Origin: Syntrophorhabdaceae bacterium
GTDB lineage: Bacteria > Desulfobacterota > Syntrophorhabdia > Syntrophorhabdales > Syntrophorhabdaceae
Assembly (NCBI GenBank): GCA_028698615.1
Contig: JAQVWF010000006.1
Location: 45,151 to 109,150, forward strand
Length of the DNA: 64,000 nucleotides
Reading direction: 5' to 3'
The notes beneath the pieces are model-generated. The model was given only the letters and a program-made list of their open reading frames with translations, was not told the origin of the DNA and searched no databases. This document shows, one piece after another, positions 32,976 through 41,786 of the stretch. The position numbers were made by a program, and so were the translations under genes. Each line of letters opens with the position of its first letter. Within the stretch, counting starts at the first letter, position 1.

Positions 32976-35206
32976 CCGCAATCCTTGCGAAGGCAGAAGA
33001 GGTTTTTTCTGAAAGAGAAGAGGATCAGGGCGCCGCATGAGGGACATTCGCCTTCCACCGGCTCCCAGTTCGTTGCGAAGGAACATTTGGGATACTCGGA
33101 GCAACTGATGAATTTCTTCTTCTTTTTCGATGTCTTTTCGACCAGTTTGCCGGGGCACCCTTCCATGGGACAGGGAAAGCCCAGTGAGAATGCCTGCGTG
33201 TGCTTGCACTCGGGATAGTTGCTGCAGGCGAGAAAGCGGCCGAACCGTCCTTTCTTCTCTACAAGTTTTCCTTCACATTTCGGACAGATCCCCCTGGCCT
33301 CGCTTTCGACGATGGTCACCTTACCGTCTGCTTCGACCCTTACGTTCTTTTTGTTCTTGCACTCCGGCCTTCCCGAACAGACAAGGTATTCGCCGCTCTT
33401 TCCCCATCTGAGGAGCATTGTCTTGCCACATTTGTCACATTCGATGTCGGTTTCCTTCTCTTCCTTCTTGAGACTCTTCATTTGCTCCTGGGCGCTTTTC
33501 AGCTCTCCCTCGAAGGAGCTGTTGAATTTCTCCAGTGACTTGATCCAGTCCTTTTTTCCGTCCTCGATCTCGTCGAGGCGCACCTCCATTCTGGCGGTGA
33601 AACCGACATCGAGGACGGTGGGGAAAAATTCCGCAAGGAGCCTGTTCACGGTCCGGCCAAGGGGTGTTGGCATAAGCCTGCCTTTTTCCTTCGTTACATA
33701 GTCGCGGTCCTGCACGGTGCTGACGATGGTGGCGTAGGTGGACGGTCTTCCGATGCCCTTTCCTTCAAGCGTCCGGATGAGTGATGCCTCGGAAAAGCGA
33801 GGGGGAGGGTTGGTGAAACGCTGTTCCATGACCGTTTCCTTGAGCAGCATCTTCTGACCCTTCTTGACGTCCGGAAGGGTTGCCACGGCCTCGTCGTCCT
33901 CCCCGACCTCTTCATAGATCCGTGTAAAGCCGTCGAAGAGCACGTTGGTGCCCCGGGCCACAAAGATGTAGTCGCCTGCCGTAACGTCAACCGTCTTGGT
34001 TTGGACCCTTTTTTGGGTCATCTGGGAAGAAACGAAGCGCTTCCAGATGAGGTCGTAAAGGGCGAAAAGTTCCTTGTCAAGATAGGGTTTTACCTTTTCG
34101 GGAGTAAAAAGCACTGAGGTGGGGCGTATCGCCTCGTGTGCGTCCTGGGCCGTCTTCCGGTTCCGGTAGAAATTCGGTTTTTCGGGAAGGTACCGTTCCG
34201 GGTAGCCATTCTTTATGAATTCCCGCGCCTCGGCGATGGCCTCCATGGAAACTCTCACCGAGTCTGTCCTCATGTAAGTGATGAGCCCCACCGGGCCTTC
34301 CTCGCCTATATCGATCCCCTCGTAAAGTCTCTGGGCGAGCATCATCGTGCGTTTGGGTGAAAAACGCAGCATCCTCGATGCCTCCTGCTGAAGCCGGCTC
34401 GTGATGAAAGCGGGCTGGGGAGACATGTTCTTTTCCTTCAGTTCCACCTTTGTCACGATGAACTCTCTGCCGGCGATGTATGCCTTGATGGCGGCAGCGT
34501 CGTCCCCGGAGGTTATCCGGAGCTTATCGGCGCCTTTTCGATCAGACAGCTCTTCCGGGACACTCTCGGGAGTCCTTCGTTCCAGTGTGGCCGTAATGGT
34601 TTCTCCCGAAGGGAGTTCAAGAACGACATCGACAACCCAGTATTCGTCCCTGACGAAGCCCTCGATCTCCGCTTCCCTGTCGCACACAAGGCGCAGGGCC
34701 ACAGACTGTACTCTTCCCGCGGATAGGCCGTAGCTGACCCTTTCCCACAGAAGCGGGCTTATCTTGTATCCGACGAGACGGTCAAGAATGCGCCGCGCCT
34801 TCTGGGCATTGTACTTTGCCGGGTCGAGTTTGATGGGTGACCTCATCGCGTCGAGAACCCCTTTCTTGGTGATCTCGTGAAAGAGGACGCGTTCTATGCA
34901 ATCGTGTTTTCCGATGACCTCAGCCACGTGAAATGCAATGGCTTCCCCCTCGCGGTCGGGGTCAGACCCGATCAGGATCTTTTCCGCCTCTTTGCCCGCC
35001 TTCTTTATCTCGTCGACCACCTTCGATTTACCCTTGAGGATGTGAAAGTGGGGTTTGAAGCCCTCTTCGACATCGACGCCGAGCTTGCTCTTCGGAAGGT
35101 CCTTGATATGGCCGTACGTTGCCTTGATGACGAAATCCTTTCCCAGGTATTTCGAGAGGGTTTTCATCTTTGTCGGCGACTCCACAATGAGCAGTGACTT
35201 TCCCAT
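32960..35206 (-). CDS. topA: DNA topoisomerase I
   Basis: A 748-residue type IA topoisomerase that relaxes negative supercoils. The Toprim domain holds E9 and D82/D84/E86 (DPDREGEA). The nucleophile is Y311 in LITYMRTDSVRVS. At the C-terminus are four zinc-ribbon units beginning CDKCGKTM, CPKCEGKL, CPMEGCPGKL and CPSCGALI, the last with FCLRKDCGW. Full length and intact. It lies in a dprA-topA-trmFO run, a common grouping. Confidence 0.97.
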   Translation of the reverse strand: MGKSLLIVESPTKMKTLSKYLGKDFVIKATYGHIKDLPKSKLGVDVEEGFKPHFHILKGKSKVVDEIKKAGKEAEKILIGSDPDREGEAIAFHVAEVIGKHDCIERVLFHEITKKGVLDAMRSPIKLDPAKYNAQKARRILDRLVGYKISPLLWERVSYGLSAGRVQSVALRLVCDREAEIEGFVRDEYWVVDVVLELPSGETITATLERRTPESVPEELSDRKGADKLRITSGDDAAAIKAYIAGREFIVTKVELKEKNMSPQPAFITSRLQQEASRMLRFSPKRTMMLAQRLYEGIDIGEEGPVGLITYMRTDSVRVSMEAIAEAREFIKNGYPERYLPEKPNFYRNRKTAQDAHEAIRPTSVLFTPEKVKPYLDKELFALYDLIWKRFVSSQMTQKRVQTKTVDVTAGDYIFVARGTNVLFDGFTRIYEEVGEDDEAVATLPDVKKGQKMLLKETVMEQRFTNPPPRFSEASLIRTLEGKGIGRPSTYATIVSTVQDRDYVTKEKGRLMPTPLGRTVNRLLAEFFPTVLDVGFTARMEVRLDEIEDGKKDWIKSLEKFNSSFEGELKSAQEQMKSLKKEEKETDIECDKCGKTMLLRWGKSGEYLVCSGRPECKNKKNVRVEADGKVTIVESEARGICPKCEGKLVEKKGRFGRFLACSNYPECKHTQAFSLGFPCPMEGCPGKLVEKTSKKKKKFISCSEYPKCSFATNWEPVEGECPSCGALILFSFRKNLFCLRKDCGWKSQ

Positions 35207-35260
35207 CCATTTCTCCTTTATTCCTAAAACCCCGCATTCCTGCCAGGGGTTTTCCGGGCC

Positions 35261-36310
35261 TTATCGACGTATGAAGAAGCCCCCCGCTATCTCCGTTACG
35301 ACGTTTTTCATGGTCAGCCGGGTGAGGGCGGCCATTACTTCCTTTGTGTCCATGCCGCTTCTTTCTATTACCTCATCTGCGTGTACTTTTTCAAATCCTA
35401 TCAGAGAATAAACCTTGTTTTCCCCGCTGTCCAGTTTCACGGGTTCCGGTTTTGCCGTGCGCACGTCGGGAAAACAGGTCGTGAGGATGTCCTCCACCGA
35501 GTCGATCAGCCTCGCCCCTTCCTTGATGAGCCTGTTGGAGCCGGTATGCTCCATCTTGAGCACGTTTCCCGGGACCGCCATAACCTCCCTGCCGTATTCA
35601 AGGGCGAGTCTCGCAGTGATGAGGGAGCCGCTTCTTGCCGTCGCCTCCACGACCAGCACTCCTCTCGCCAGGCCCGCAATGATGCGGTTGCGTTCGGGAA
35701 AATGATAAGGCAGGGGCTGTTCGCCGGGCATGTATTCCGTCACCGCGAGGCCCTGCTCGGTGATCTTTTCGAAAAGCTCCCCGTTCTCGGGGGGATAACA
35801 GATGTCTATTCCGCATCCCAGGACCGCCAGTGTTTTTCCTGTCCCGGTAAGGGCCTGTCTATGGGCCGCCGTGTCGATACCGCGAGCGAGACCGCTGACG
35901 ATGGTGATCCCGGCGGACGAAAGGGTTTCACCGATCTTCCCGGCGAGATTGATGCCTTCGGCGGATGCCTTCCGCGACCCCACGACGGCAAGGGCCCTGT
36001 CCCCGGGTGCGAGCGGTCCCCGGGCATACAGGACGATCGGGGCGTCAGGTATATGTCTCAGGAGGCGCGGGTAATCGGGGTCCCTTATGGTGAGGAGCCG
36101 GGCATGCATCCTGTCGAGAAGCCCCATGTCCCTGTCGATCCCTTTCCAGTCCTGAAAGCGTGCGGCAATGCCGGCCGGTGCCGGGTCATCACTCCTGCCA
36201 GGTTGAAATAACCGGGTGACATCGGGATATGCGTCGCAGATCCTGCGTTTTGCCAGGCGGGTCAAGCCTTTCACCCGAGACAATGCCATGAGGGCGCGTT
36301 TTTCATCCAT
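35261..36310 (-). CDS. dprA: DNA processing protein DprA
   Basis: A 349-residue single-strand-DNA-binding protein that loads RecA on incoming DNA during transformation. The Rossmann-like core carries VVGSRKASAEG (about 100), ITIVSGLARGIDTAAH (about 135) and FPERNRIIAGLARGVLVVEA (about 205). A C-terminal winged-helix-like segment (about 285-349) follows. The N-terminal part, about 70 residues, holds helix-hairpin-like sequence. No com genes are in the window, and DprA is also kept in bacteria that are not known to be competent. topA follows after 54 bases. Confidence 0.95.
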   Translation of the reverse strand: MDEKRALMALSRVKGLTRLAKRRICDAYPDVTRLFQPGRSDDPAPAGIAARFQDWKGIDRDMGLLDRMHARLLTIRDPDYPRLLRHIPDAPIVLYARGPLAPGDRALAVVGSRKASAEGINLAGKIGETLSSAGITIVSGLARGIDTAAHRQALTGTGKTLAVLGCGIDICYPPENGELFEKITEQGLAVTEYMPGEQPLPYHFPERNRIIAGLARGVLVVEATARSGSLITARLALEYGREVMAVPGNVLKMEHTGSNRLIKEGARLIDSVEDILTTCFPDVRTAKPEPVKLDSGENKVYSLIGFEKVHADEVIERSGMDTKEVMAALTRLTMKNVVTEIAGGFFIRR

Positions 36311-36369
36311 GGGAACACTCGTCCATACGTATCCTGCTGCAAAAAATCATCCCTGAAACGTCTTCAGGC

Positions 36370-37005
36370 CTATTTTGCGTTGTCTTTTCGGAGGAGCGAA
36401 TAATAGTACAAGAGAGAGGTAAAGAACTCACGCGCCATGATCGAGCGCGAAAGATCATCGCGCCACCAACGGTCTGCCTTAAAATAATCGACCTTCGCGG
36501 GCTTGATCATGTAAAGGACCTCACCCCCGTCGCGGGAGGAATCATACATCTGGTGGTACCGTCTTGATGCATATTCCGGTACGACGACAAGTACCTTCTT
36601 GAGGCGGGCCTCTTTGAACCTCTCTTTGAAGACTATCGTTGCACGGTCCCTGCCGTCTCCGGCGTACAGAGGTTTCATTGCGCCTTCCTTGAGGCCCCGG
36701 GACTTCGCCATCCGGGACACAAGATCGTATATATCCGTGCCCAGGACCTTGTCGTCCTCGATATACACGACTTTGCCGTTGCCTGCAAAATACTCCCTGA
36801 AGGCCTCGACATAGATCTCTCCCTTATGGTCTTCCGGAAATCTGGGCACAAATATGGCGTCAGCGGGGACGACCTTGTCCTCGTACCGAAAACCCTTCCC
36901 CATGAACTTCAGGCTCAAGGGGTGGAAAAGTACGCCAGTCAATATCATTACTATCACAAGAATGCCGATGAGGCACCCGCAACCAGCCTTGCCTGTACTG
37001 CCCAT
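36370..37005 (-). CDS. membrane-anchored protein, DUF218-like
   Basis: A 211-residue protein with one N-terminal helix (CGCLIGILVIVMILTGVLF, about 9-27) and a soluble domain that is probably periplasmic. VVPADAIFVPRFPEDHKGE and later VLVVVPEYASRRYHQMY recall DUF218/YdcF-type proteins (SanA and ElyC), whose roles lie in cell-envelope upkeep. The similarity is weak by eye and the core acidic residues are not certain. The ATG at 37005 has AAGAGG seven bases upstream. It follows rsmE closely, with seven bases between them. Confidence 0.68.
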   Translation of the reverse strand: MGSTGKAGCGCLIGILVIVMILTGVLFHPLSLKFMGKGFRYEDKVVPADAIFVPRFPEDHKGEIYVEAFREYFAGNGKVVYIEDDKVLGTDIYDLVSRMAKSRGLKEGAMKPLYAGDGRDRATIVFKERFKEARLKKVLVVVPEYASRRYHQMYDSSRDGGEVLYMIKPAKVDYFKADRWWRDDLSRSIMAREFFTSLLYYYSLLRKDNAK

Positions 37006-37012
37006 ATGCCTC

Positions 37013-37807
37013 TTATACCTCCCCTTTACAGGTGTTCTGTGAAACAACAGGGCTCCCCCGGTCTTCTTTGCTTGCACTGGCGTATTCGTAAAGGATTACC
37101 GACAGAACGATGAGCGGCGTCGTCTCGGTGCGGAATATATTCTCTCCCAGGGTGCAGGCGATGAAACCATTTTCCTTGAGCCATTCGGCTTCCGTTTCTT
37201 CAATACCGCCCTCGGGCCCTATGACGACGCACGTTGTTTCGCCCCTCTTGGAGCCGAAAACGTCCTTGAGGGTCGTATGCCTTTCCTTTTCGTAGAGGAC
37301 CACACGCTCCTCGGCGTCCCCGATAAGCTCGGTGATTCCCCTGAGCGGTGTGGGCTCCGCTATCTCCGGGATTGTGAACCGCCCTGACTGGCGAGAGGCC
37401 TCCACGGTGATCCTTCTCCAGCGTTCGATCTTCTCGCTCCCGTGGTCATTGAACTTCACGATGGTCCTCTTGAACACCGTGGGCACGATCTTTTCCGCCC
37501 CCAGCTCCGTCGCTTTTTCGACAAGCCAATCCATCCGAGGCCCTTTGATGGGGCTTACGCACAGTATAACCTTCGGCCTCTTTTCCTGAGGTTTGTGCAC
37601 AACGTCGAGCACCTGCAGATAGAGTTCCTTCCCTTTGACGCTCTGGATGGTGGAACGATAGAGGTAACCCTTTCCGTCAATGAGATCGACCCTGTCCCCG
37701 GGATGTTTTCTGAGGACACCGATGATGTATCTGTGCATGGGACCTGTCAGGAGGACCATGCCGTTCTTGATCTTCAATTTGTCGACGAAAACCCTTCTGA
37801 TCTCCAT
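37013..37807 (-). CDS. rsmE: 16S rRNA m3U1498 methyltransferase
   Basis: A 264-residue SPOUT methyltransferase that acts on U1498 of 16S rRNA. The PUA-like N-terminal part (about 1-72) contains HRYIIGVLRKHPGDRV; the trefoil-knot SAM site is at CVVIGPEGGIEETEAEWL (about 195) and LGENIFRTETTPLIVLSVI (about 225-243). It lies 15 bases after the YhaM-like gene. A substrate role in translation fits the neighbouring RNA genes only loosely. Confidence 0.94.
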   Translation of the reverse strand: MEIRRVFVDKLKIKNGMVLLTGPMHRYIIGVLRKHPGDRVDLIDGKGYLYRSTIQSVKGKELYLQVLDVVHKPQEKRPKVILCVSPIKGPRMDWLVEKATELGAEKIVPTVFKRTIVKFNDHGSEKIERWRRITVEASRQSGRFTIPEIAEPTPLRGITELIGDAEERVVLYEKERHTTLKDVFGSKRGETTCVVIGPEGGIEETEAEWLKENGFIACTLGENIFRTETTPLIVLSVILYEYASASKEDRGSPVVSQNTCKGEV

Positions 37808-37822
37808 GTGCGATTCTGGCTC

Positions 37823-38776
37823 TCAGTTTATTTTGTAGTATTTTGCTTCATATAGCCGATGATATTCGCTCCAGCGCTCATCTGCCATGTTGTCTTTCAT
37901 GTGTTCCTTCACGCCCATTACCTTCGAGTCAAGGTTGTCGAGGTGATGAACGATGATGGCCTCAGGGAACATGGGTTTCTTGGGTGACCCCCATTCTTCG
38001 AGGCCGTGGTGGCTGACGATAATGTGTGTGAGAATGTCGATGAGTTCCTGGGGGAATCCGTCGATGCGCCGGATCATATCCTCGAGGATCATAACGCCGA
38101 GGGTTATATGGCCAAGGAGCCTGCCCCGGTCGGTGAACCTGAAACCCCGGGTTATGTCCAGTTCCTGGGTCTTTCCGATATCATGGAGGATGGAGCCGGT
38201 GATTATTATGTCGCGGTCCCCTCCGATGAGGGATGCGGCGGCCATGCCCATCCTCGCCACGGACAGGGAATGGTCGAGCAGCCCCCCGACGTAGACATGG
38301 TGTACGGTGGTCGACGCGGGATATGAGAAGAACCTGTCCCGAAGCTGCGCGTCGTCATGAAAGACCCTCAGGAGCTCTTTGAGCCAGGGGTTTCCTATCT
38401 CTTCGACGATCTCCGCATGTTCCTTCTCCAGGCAGCTTCTTTCCTTGCTGCCGGAAGGATAGAAATGGGCGATATCGCTGACGGCAAGGTCGGCATCGAG
38501 CTTCCTGATGTCGGTTATATGCAGCTGCAGCCTGTCCTGATAGAGGCGGGCCTTCGACCGTATGGACACGATGTCGCCCTTTTCGAAGAGGCCTTCCAAC
38601 TCGTCCACGCGTTCCCATACCCTGCCCTCGATGGACCCCGTGGCGTCCTTGAGGCCGATCATCATGTACTTTGTGTTGTTCTTTGCGGTGTATGTGCCTT
38701 TCTTTGTAACCACGAAGAGATCGTTGACCTCATGCTGATTCCCGGTGATGTCGCTGACAAAGGTCGTCTTGCTCAA
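37823..38776 (-). CDS. OB-fold/HD-domain 3'-5' exoribonuclease (YhaM family)
   Basis: A 317-residue protein with an N-terminal OB fold (about 12-95: YMMIGLKDATGSIEGRVW) and an HD phosphohydrolase domain (about 165-300) with VHHVYVGGLLDHS, SILHDIGKTQEL and IVSHHGLEEWGSPKKP. That arrangement is YhaM (CBF1), a manganese- or cobalt-dependent 3'-5' exoribonuclease. The start overlaps the thiL stop by four bases. The name is given by architecture; a related HD nuclease with another substrate cannot be ruled out. Confidence 0.88.
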   Translation of the reverse strand: MSKTTFVSDITGNQHEVNDLFVVTKKGTYTAKNNTKYMMIGLKDATGSIEGRVWERVDELEGLFEKGDIVSIRSKARLYQDRLQLHITDIRKLDADLAVSDIAHFYPSGSKERSCLEKEHAEIVEEIGNPWLKELLRVFHDDAQLRDRFFSYPASTTVHHVYVGGLLDHSLSVARMGMAAASLIGGDRDIIITGSILHDIGKTQELDITRGFRFTDRGRLLGHITLGVMILEDMIRRIDGFPQELIDILTHIIVSHHGLEEWGSPKKPMFPEAIIVHHLDNLDSKVMGVKEHMKDNMADERWSEYHRLYEAKYYKIN

Positions 38777-39738
38777 GGTTTGCCCCCAAAATGATCGTAG
38801 CCCTTTTTCGGGCTCGCAACTTCCGAACCGTGCCGATAGACCCTTACGCCCCTGCCCGCCATCACCTCGCCGATAATGGTGATGGCGCCGCCTTTTTCGA
38901 TTATCGCCGTGACGGCAGGGAGTTTCTCCCGGGGGAAAGTGAAAAGAAGCTGGTAATCCTCTCCACCACTGAGGGCGAGCTCTTCGAGTCCCTTCTGCCT
39001 TGCCTGGCGGGGCATGGGGACCTTTTCGACATGGATACGGGCCTGTTTCCTGCTTTCGTTCATCATTCTCGATAGGTCCATGACGAGCCCATCGCTCACG
39101 TCCATCATGACATCTGTTATATCACTTTTCACGAGTTCCTTCCACAGTGCGTAGGGTGGGCTGGGGCTCAGAAAGCGCTGGATACAGTTCTTCATCCCCG
39201 CCGTGCCCGTTCCCTCCTTGAGTATCTTGAGACCCAGGGCAGCCTCCCCGAGCTTTCCCGTGACGGCTATGAGGTCACCCTCGCGCGCCTTGTCCCTGCC
39301 GAAGTATCGCGCGGAGGCCAGTTTCCCGATCACCGAGATATCGATGAAGAGGTCCCGAGCCGTTGCGACGGTATCTCCGCCGAGAAGGGTGACACCGAAT
39401 TCCCGGGCGGCCCTGTCCATCCCGCGATACATCTTCAGAATGTCCCCCGATGAGAGCCTGGCAGGTATGCCTGCGGTCACGAGATAGAAAAGGGGCCTTG
39501 CACCCATCGCCAGGACATCGGATATATTGGAGTACAGGGCCTTCTTGCCCACGTAGTAAGGGTCCATGAAAGAGAGCTCGAAATGGACATGCTCGGCCAT
39601 GGCGTCCTGCGCGAAGACGTATTGGCCGGCCTCGAGGTCCGCGACGGCGCCGTCGTCACCGATACTCCTTACGACACTATTACTTTTCCGGGCAAACTTA
39701 CGAATGCTCTCAACTAAATTATTTTCCGATATCTCCAT
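38773..39738 (-). CDS. thiL: thiamine-monophosphate kinase
   Basis: A 321-residue ATP-grasp-like PurM-fold kinase that converts thiamine monophosphate to the diphosphate. Early motifs are SIGDDGAVADL and FAQDAMAEHVHF, then SDVLAMGARPLFYLV, LLGGDTVA and MMDVSDGLVMDLSRM, and GGEDYQLLFT near the end. All are in place. It overlaps the YhaM-like gene. Other thi genes are not in the window. Confidence 0.95.
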   Translation of the reverse strand: MEISENNLVESIRKFARKSNSVVRSIGDDGAVADLEAGQYVFAQDAMAEHVHFELSFMDPYYVGKKALYSNISDVLAMGARPLFYLVTAGIPARLSSGDILKMYRGMDRAAREFGVTLLGGDTVATARDLFIDISVIGKLASARYFGRDKAREGDLIAVTGKLGEAALGLKILKEGTGTAGMKNCIQRFLSPSPPYALWKELVKSDITDVMMDVSDGLVMDLSRMMNESRKQARIHVEKVPMPRQARQKGLEELALSGGEDYQLLFTFPREKLPAVTAIIEKGGAITIIGEVMAGRGVRVYRHGSEVASPKKGYDHFGGKP

Positions 39739-39771
39739 GACGAAGGAACATCATAACCCAGCAAAAAAACC

Positions 39772-39793
39772 GTTTCAAGTTTCAGGTTTCAGG
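39772..39793. repeat. family B repeat upstream of thiL
   Basis: GTTTCAAGTTTCAGGTTTCA (39772-39791) lies in the 119-base gap between rarA and thiL, with no inverted partner arm nearby. Confidence 0.65.
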
Positions 39794-39857
39794 GAAAAGA
39801 ATAAAAGAAGGAGCGGCCATACGTAAGCTCGTCTTCGGCCTGTTGCTGGAACCGCCG

Positions 39858-41165
39858 CTACTTTTTGTGATAATTGCGAACCTTCTCCATGAAGGCCTTC
39901 AGGTGGCGTTCTTCGCCCCTGTCGGTGGGGCGGTAATAGCGTTTGCCGAGGAGTTCCTCGGGGAGGTAGGTCTGCTTGACCAGGGCGCCGGGGTGGTCGT
40001 GGGGGTAGAGATATCCTTCACCGTAGCCAAGTTCATTCATGAGCTTTGTCGGTGCGTTGCGGATGTGCAGAGGGACGGGGTATTCGGGGAGGTTCCGGGC
40101 ATCGCGGGCCGCTGCCCCGTACGCGGTGTAGACGGCGTTGCTTTTCTCACAGAGAGACAGGTAGACCGCCGCCTGCGCAAGGGCGAGATAGCCCTCGGGA
40201 GGCCCGATGAACTTGAAGGCCTCCGTGGCGCTGATCGTGAGCGTCAAGGCGTGGGGATCGGCGTTGCCCACATCCTCGGAGGCAAAACGCACGAGGCGGC
40301 GCATGACGAAAAGCGGGTCCTCGCCGCCCTCGATCATCCGGGCAAGCCAGTAGAGGGCCGCGTCGGCGTCAGAGCCCCGCATGCTTTTGTGGAGCGCGCT
40401 TATGAGGTCGTAGTGCATCTCGCCCGTTTTATCGTACCGGGCGATCTTTTTCTGATAGGCCTCCTGGACGATGTCGTGATCGATAACGGGGCTTCCCGAA
40501 GGACCTTCCCCGACCATCTTGAAACACACCTCCAGGAGGTTCAGGGCGCGGCGTGCGTCGCCGTCAGCCAGGTAGGCTATCTCCTCTATCGTAGCGGCAT
40601 CTATGGAGATGTTTGCTCTTGCCAGCTCTTCATCGTCCCTCAGGGCCTTGTCCAGGATCTTTGCCAGGTCGGCGGTGACAAGAGGCTTGAGGGTAAGGAC
40701 CCTCATGCGGGACAGGAGCGGGGATATGATCTCGAAAGAGGGGTTTTCCGTAGTGGCGCCTATGAGGATGATGGTGCCGTTCTCCACATTGGGGAGAAAG
40801 GTGTCCTGCTGGAGCTTGTTGAAGCGGTGGAATTCATCGACAAAGAGGATGATCCGCTGATTGCGGGCTTTCTGGATGACCTCCTTGACCTCCTTGACAC
40901 CGATTGAGACGGCGGAAAGGGAGACATAGGGAAGCTTCATCATCCTGCCGATGAGCCAGCCGATGGTTGTTTTTCCGACGCCGCTGGGCCCCCAGAAGAT
41001 AAAAGAGGGAATATCCCCCCGGTCGATGAGGACCCGCAGGAGCTTTCCTTCTCCGAGAAGGTGCTCCTGGCCTATGACGTCGTCAAGCGACCTGGGGCGC
41101 ACCCTGTCCGCGAGAGGTTTCTGAGACCTTCCCTTGAAAACGGTATCGTCTGAAAAAAGCTCCAC
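39858..41165 (-). CDS. rarA: replication-associated recombination protein A
   Basis: A 435-residue AAA+ ATPase of the RarA/MgsA/WRNIP1 family, which acts at stalled replication forks. Walker A is [15 protein letters not shown] (about 59), Walker B reads [12 protein letters not shown] (the usual family spelling is DEIHRFNK), and [16 protein letters not shown] is the sensor region. The C-terminal tetramer domain includes [17 protein letters not shown] and [12 protein letters not shown]. The GTG start has a good GAGGA site. Full length. Confidence 0.95.
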   Translation of the reverse strand: MELFSDDTVFKGRSQKPLADRVRPRSLDDVIGQEHLLGEGKLLRVLIDRGDIPSFIFWGPSGVGKTTIGWLIGRMMKLPYVSLSAVSIGVKEVKEVIQKARNQRIILFVDEFHRFNKLQQDTFLPNVENGTIILIGATTENPSFEIISPLLSRMRVLTLKPLVTADLAKILDKALRDDEELARANISIDAATIEEIAYLADGDARRALNLLEVCFKMVGEGPSGSPVIDHDIVQEAYQKKIARYDKTGEMHYDLISALHKSMRGSDADAALYWLARMIEGGEDPLFVMRRLVRFASEDVGNADPHALTLTISATEAFKFIGPPEGYLALAQAAVYLSLCEKSNAVYTAYGAAARDARNLPEYPVPLHIRNAPTKLMNELGYGEGYLYPHDHPGALVKQTYLPEELLGKRYYRPTDRGEERHLKAFMEKVRNYHKK

Positions 41166-41217
41166 TCACCTGTCCTCTTGTGCTGCGGGTCCGCGAAGGG
41201 ACCGAATGCGGTTCTGC

Positions 41218-41454
41218 TTAAGGTGTGCTGCCGGGATCAGTTTCTTGCGGAAGCTGTTTCTTTGCCTCGCCGAGGAGACGTATGAGTTCGTCAAGGTTTT
41301 CAGGCGTCAGGGAGACGCCTTTCTTCGTCGGGACCATCTCGCCCTGGTCGTTCTCGAAGAAATTCCTTACGTCGACGTAAGTCTTCCCCTTGAATTCCTT
41401 CACCGTCACGATGATCTTATCGGTGCCCACTTTTTGTATCTCGCCGATTATCAT
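41218..41454 (-). CDS. PC4/YdbC-family single-strand nucleic-acid-binding protein
   Basis: A 78-residue protein with the PC4 pattern: VTVKEFKGKTYVDVRNFFEN then TKKGVSLTPENLDELIRLL, which are a beta sheet and a helix that bind single-stranded DNA or RNA as a dimer. The C-terminal tail is short and polar. It stands alone behind its own extended -10 promoter. The bacterial role of the family is not settled. Confidence 0.88.
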   Translation of the reverse strand: MIIGEIQKVGTDKIIVTVKEFKGKTYVDVRNFFENDQGEMVPTKKGVSLTPENLDELIRLLGEAKKQLPQETDPGSTP

Positions 41455-41479
41455 GGCGCCCTCCGTTCATATTTTATTC

Positions 41480-41488
41480 ACTATAGCA
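41480..41488 (-). promoter_or_regulatory. extended -10 promoter for the PC4-like gene
   Basis: TGCTATAGT on the minus strand has the TGn extension and a TATAGT box (41480-41485), about 25 bases before the ATG. A GGAGGG ribosome site is in the short leader. Confidence 0.5.
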
Positions 41489-41564
41489 TGTTCACGGGGG
41501 AAAGGGAAAGATGCATACGGGCGCGAAGCGCCGACCCGTCTGCCCGTCAGCATCTCTTCTGTTC

Positions 41565-41593
41565 TTGCAATCTTTGCTTGCCTATCCTAGAAT
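41565..41593 (+). promoter_or_regulatory. promoter for the MFS carrier gene
   Basis: TTGCAA (41565-41570), 17 bases and TAGAAT (41588-41593). Transcription would begin near 41600 and give an unusually long leader of about 187 bases before the ATG at 41787. Confidence 0.5.
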
Positions 41594-41786
41594 GTCAGAA
41601 AAGATGAAAGACAGCAGCAGCACCGGAGCATCGCTGCACAATGCAGAACCACAACGGGCAGGGAATAAAGGACACACGAGAGTGCAAGGGCATATACGGC
41701 ACAAACCTTAATATGATTTGATCTTTTCCCCGATTGCGCGTCAGCGCAGACCCTTATACCCGTGTGCCTCGCAAGGGGGCGTTATT

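Larger units (their letters stand above)
41455..41786. other. 332-base gene-free gap between divergent genes
   Basis: The gap separates the PC4-like gene (left) from the MFS carrier (right). It holds one promoter in each direction. The carrier's leader would be about 187 bases, and I see no riboswitch or attenuator structure that I recognise in it. Confidence 0.6.

Noticed and set aside
32976..33209. 78-codon upstream extension of trmFO
   Set aside because: It lies inside topA, shows no TrmFO similarity, and the family starts at the Met before ITVIGGG.
39843..40907. Long plus-strand open frame opposite rarA
   Set aside because: It mirrors the rarA codons, has no ribosome site or recognisable domain, and rarA is a complete known protein.
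41511..41711. 66-residue plus-strand frame in the gap before the MFS carrier
   Set aside because: It spans the predicted promoter, has no ribosome site and encodes low-complexity polar sequence.
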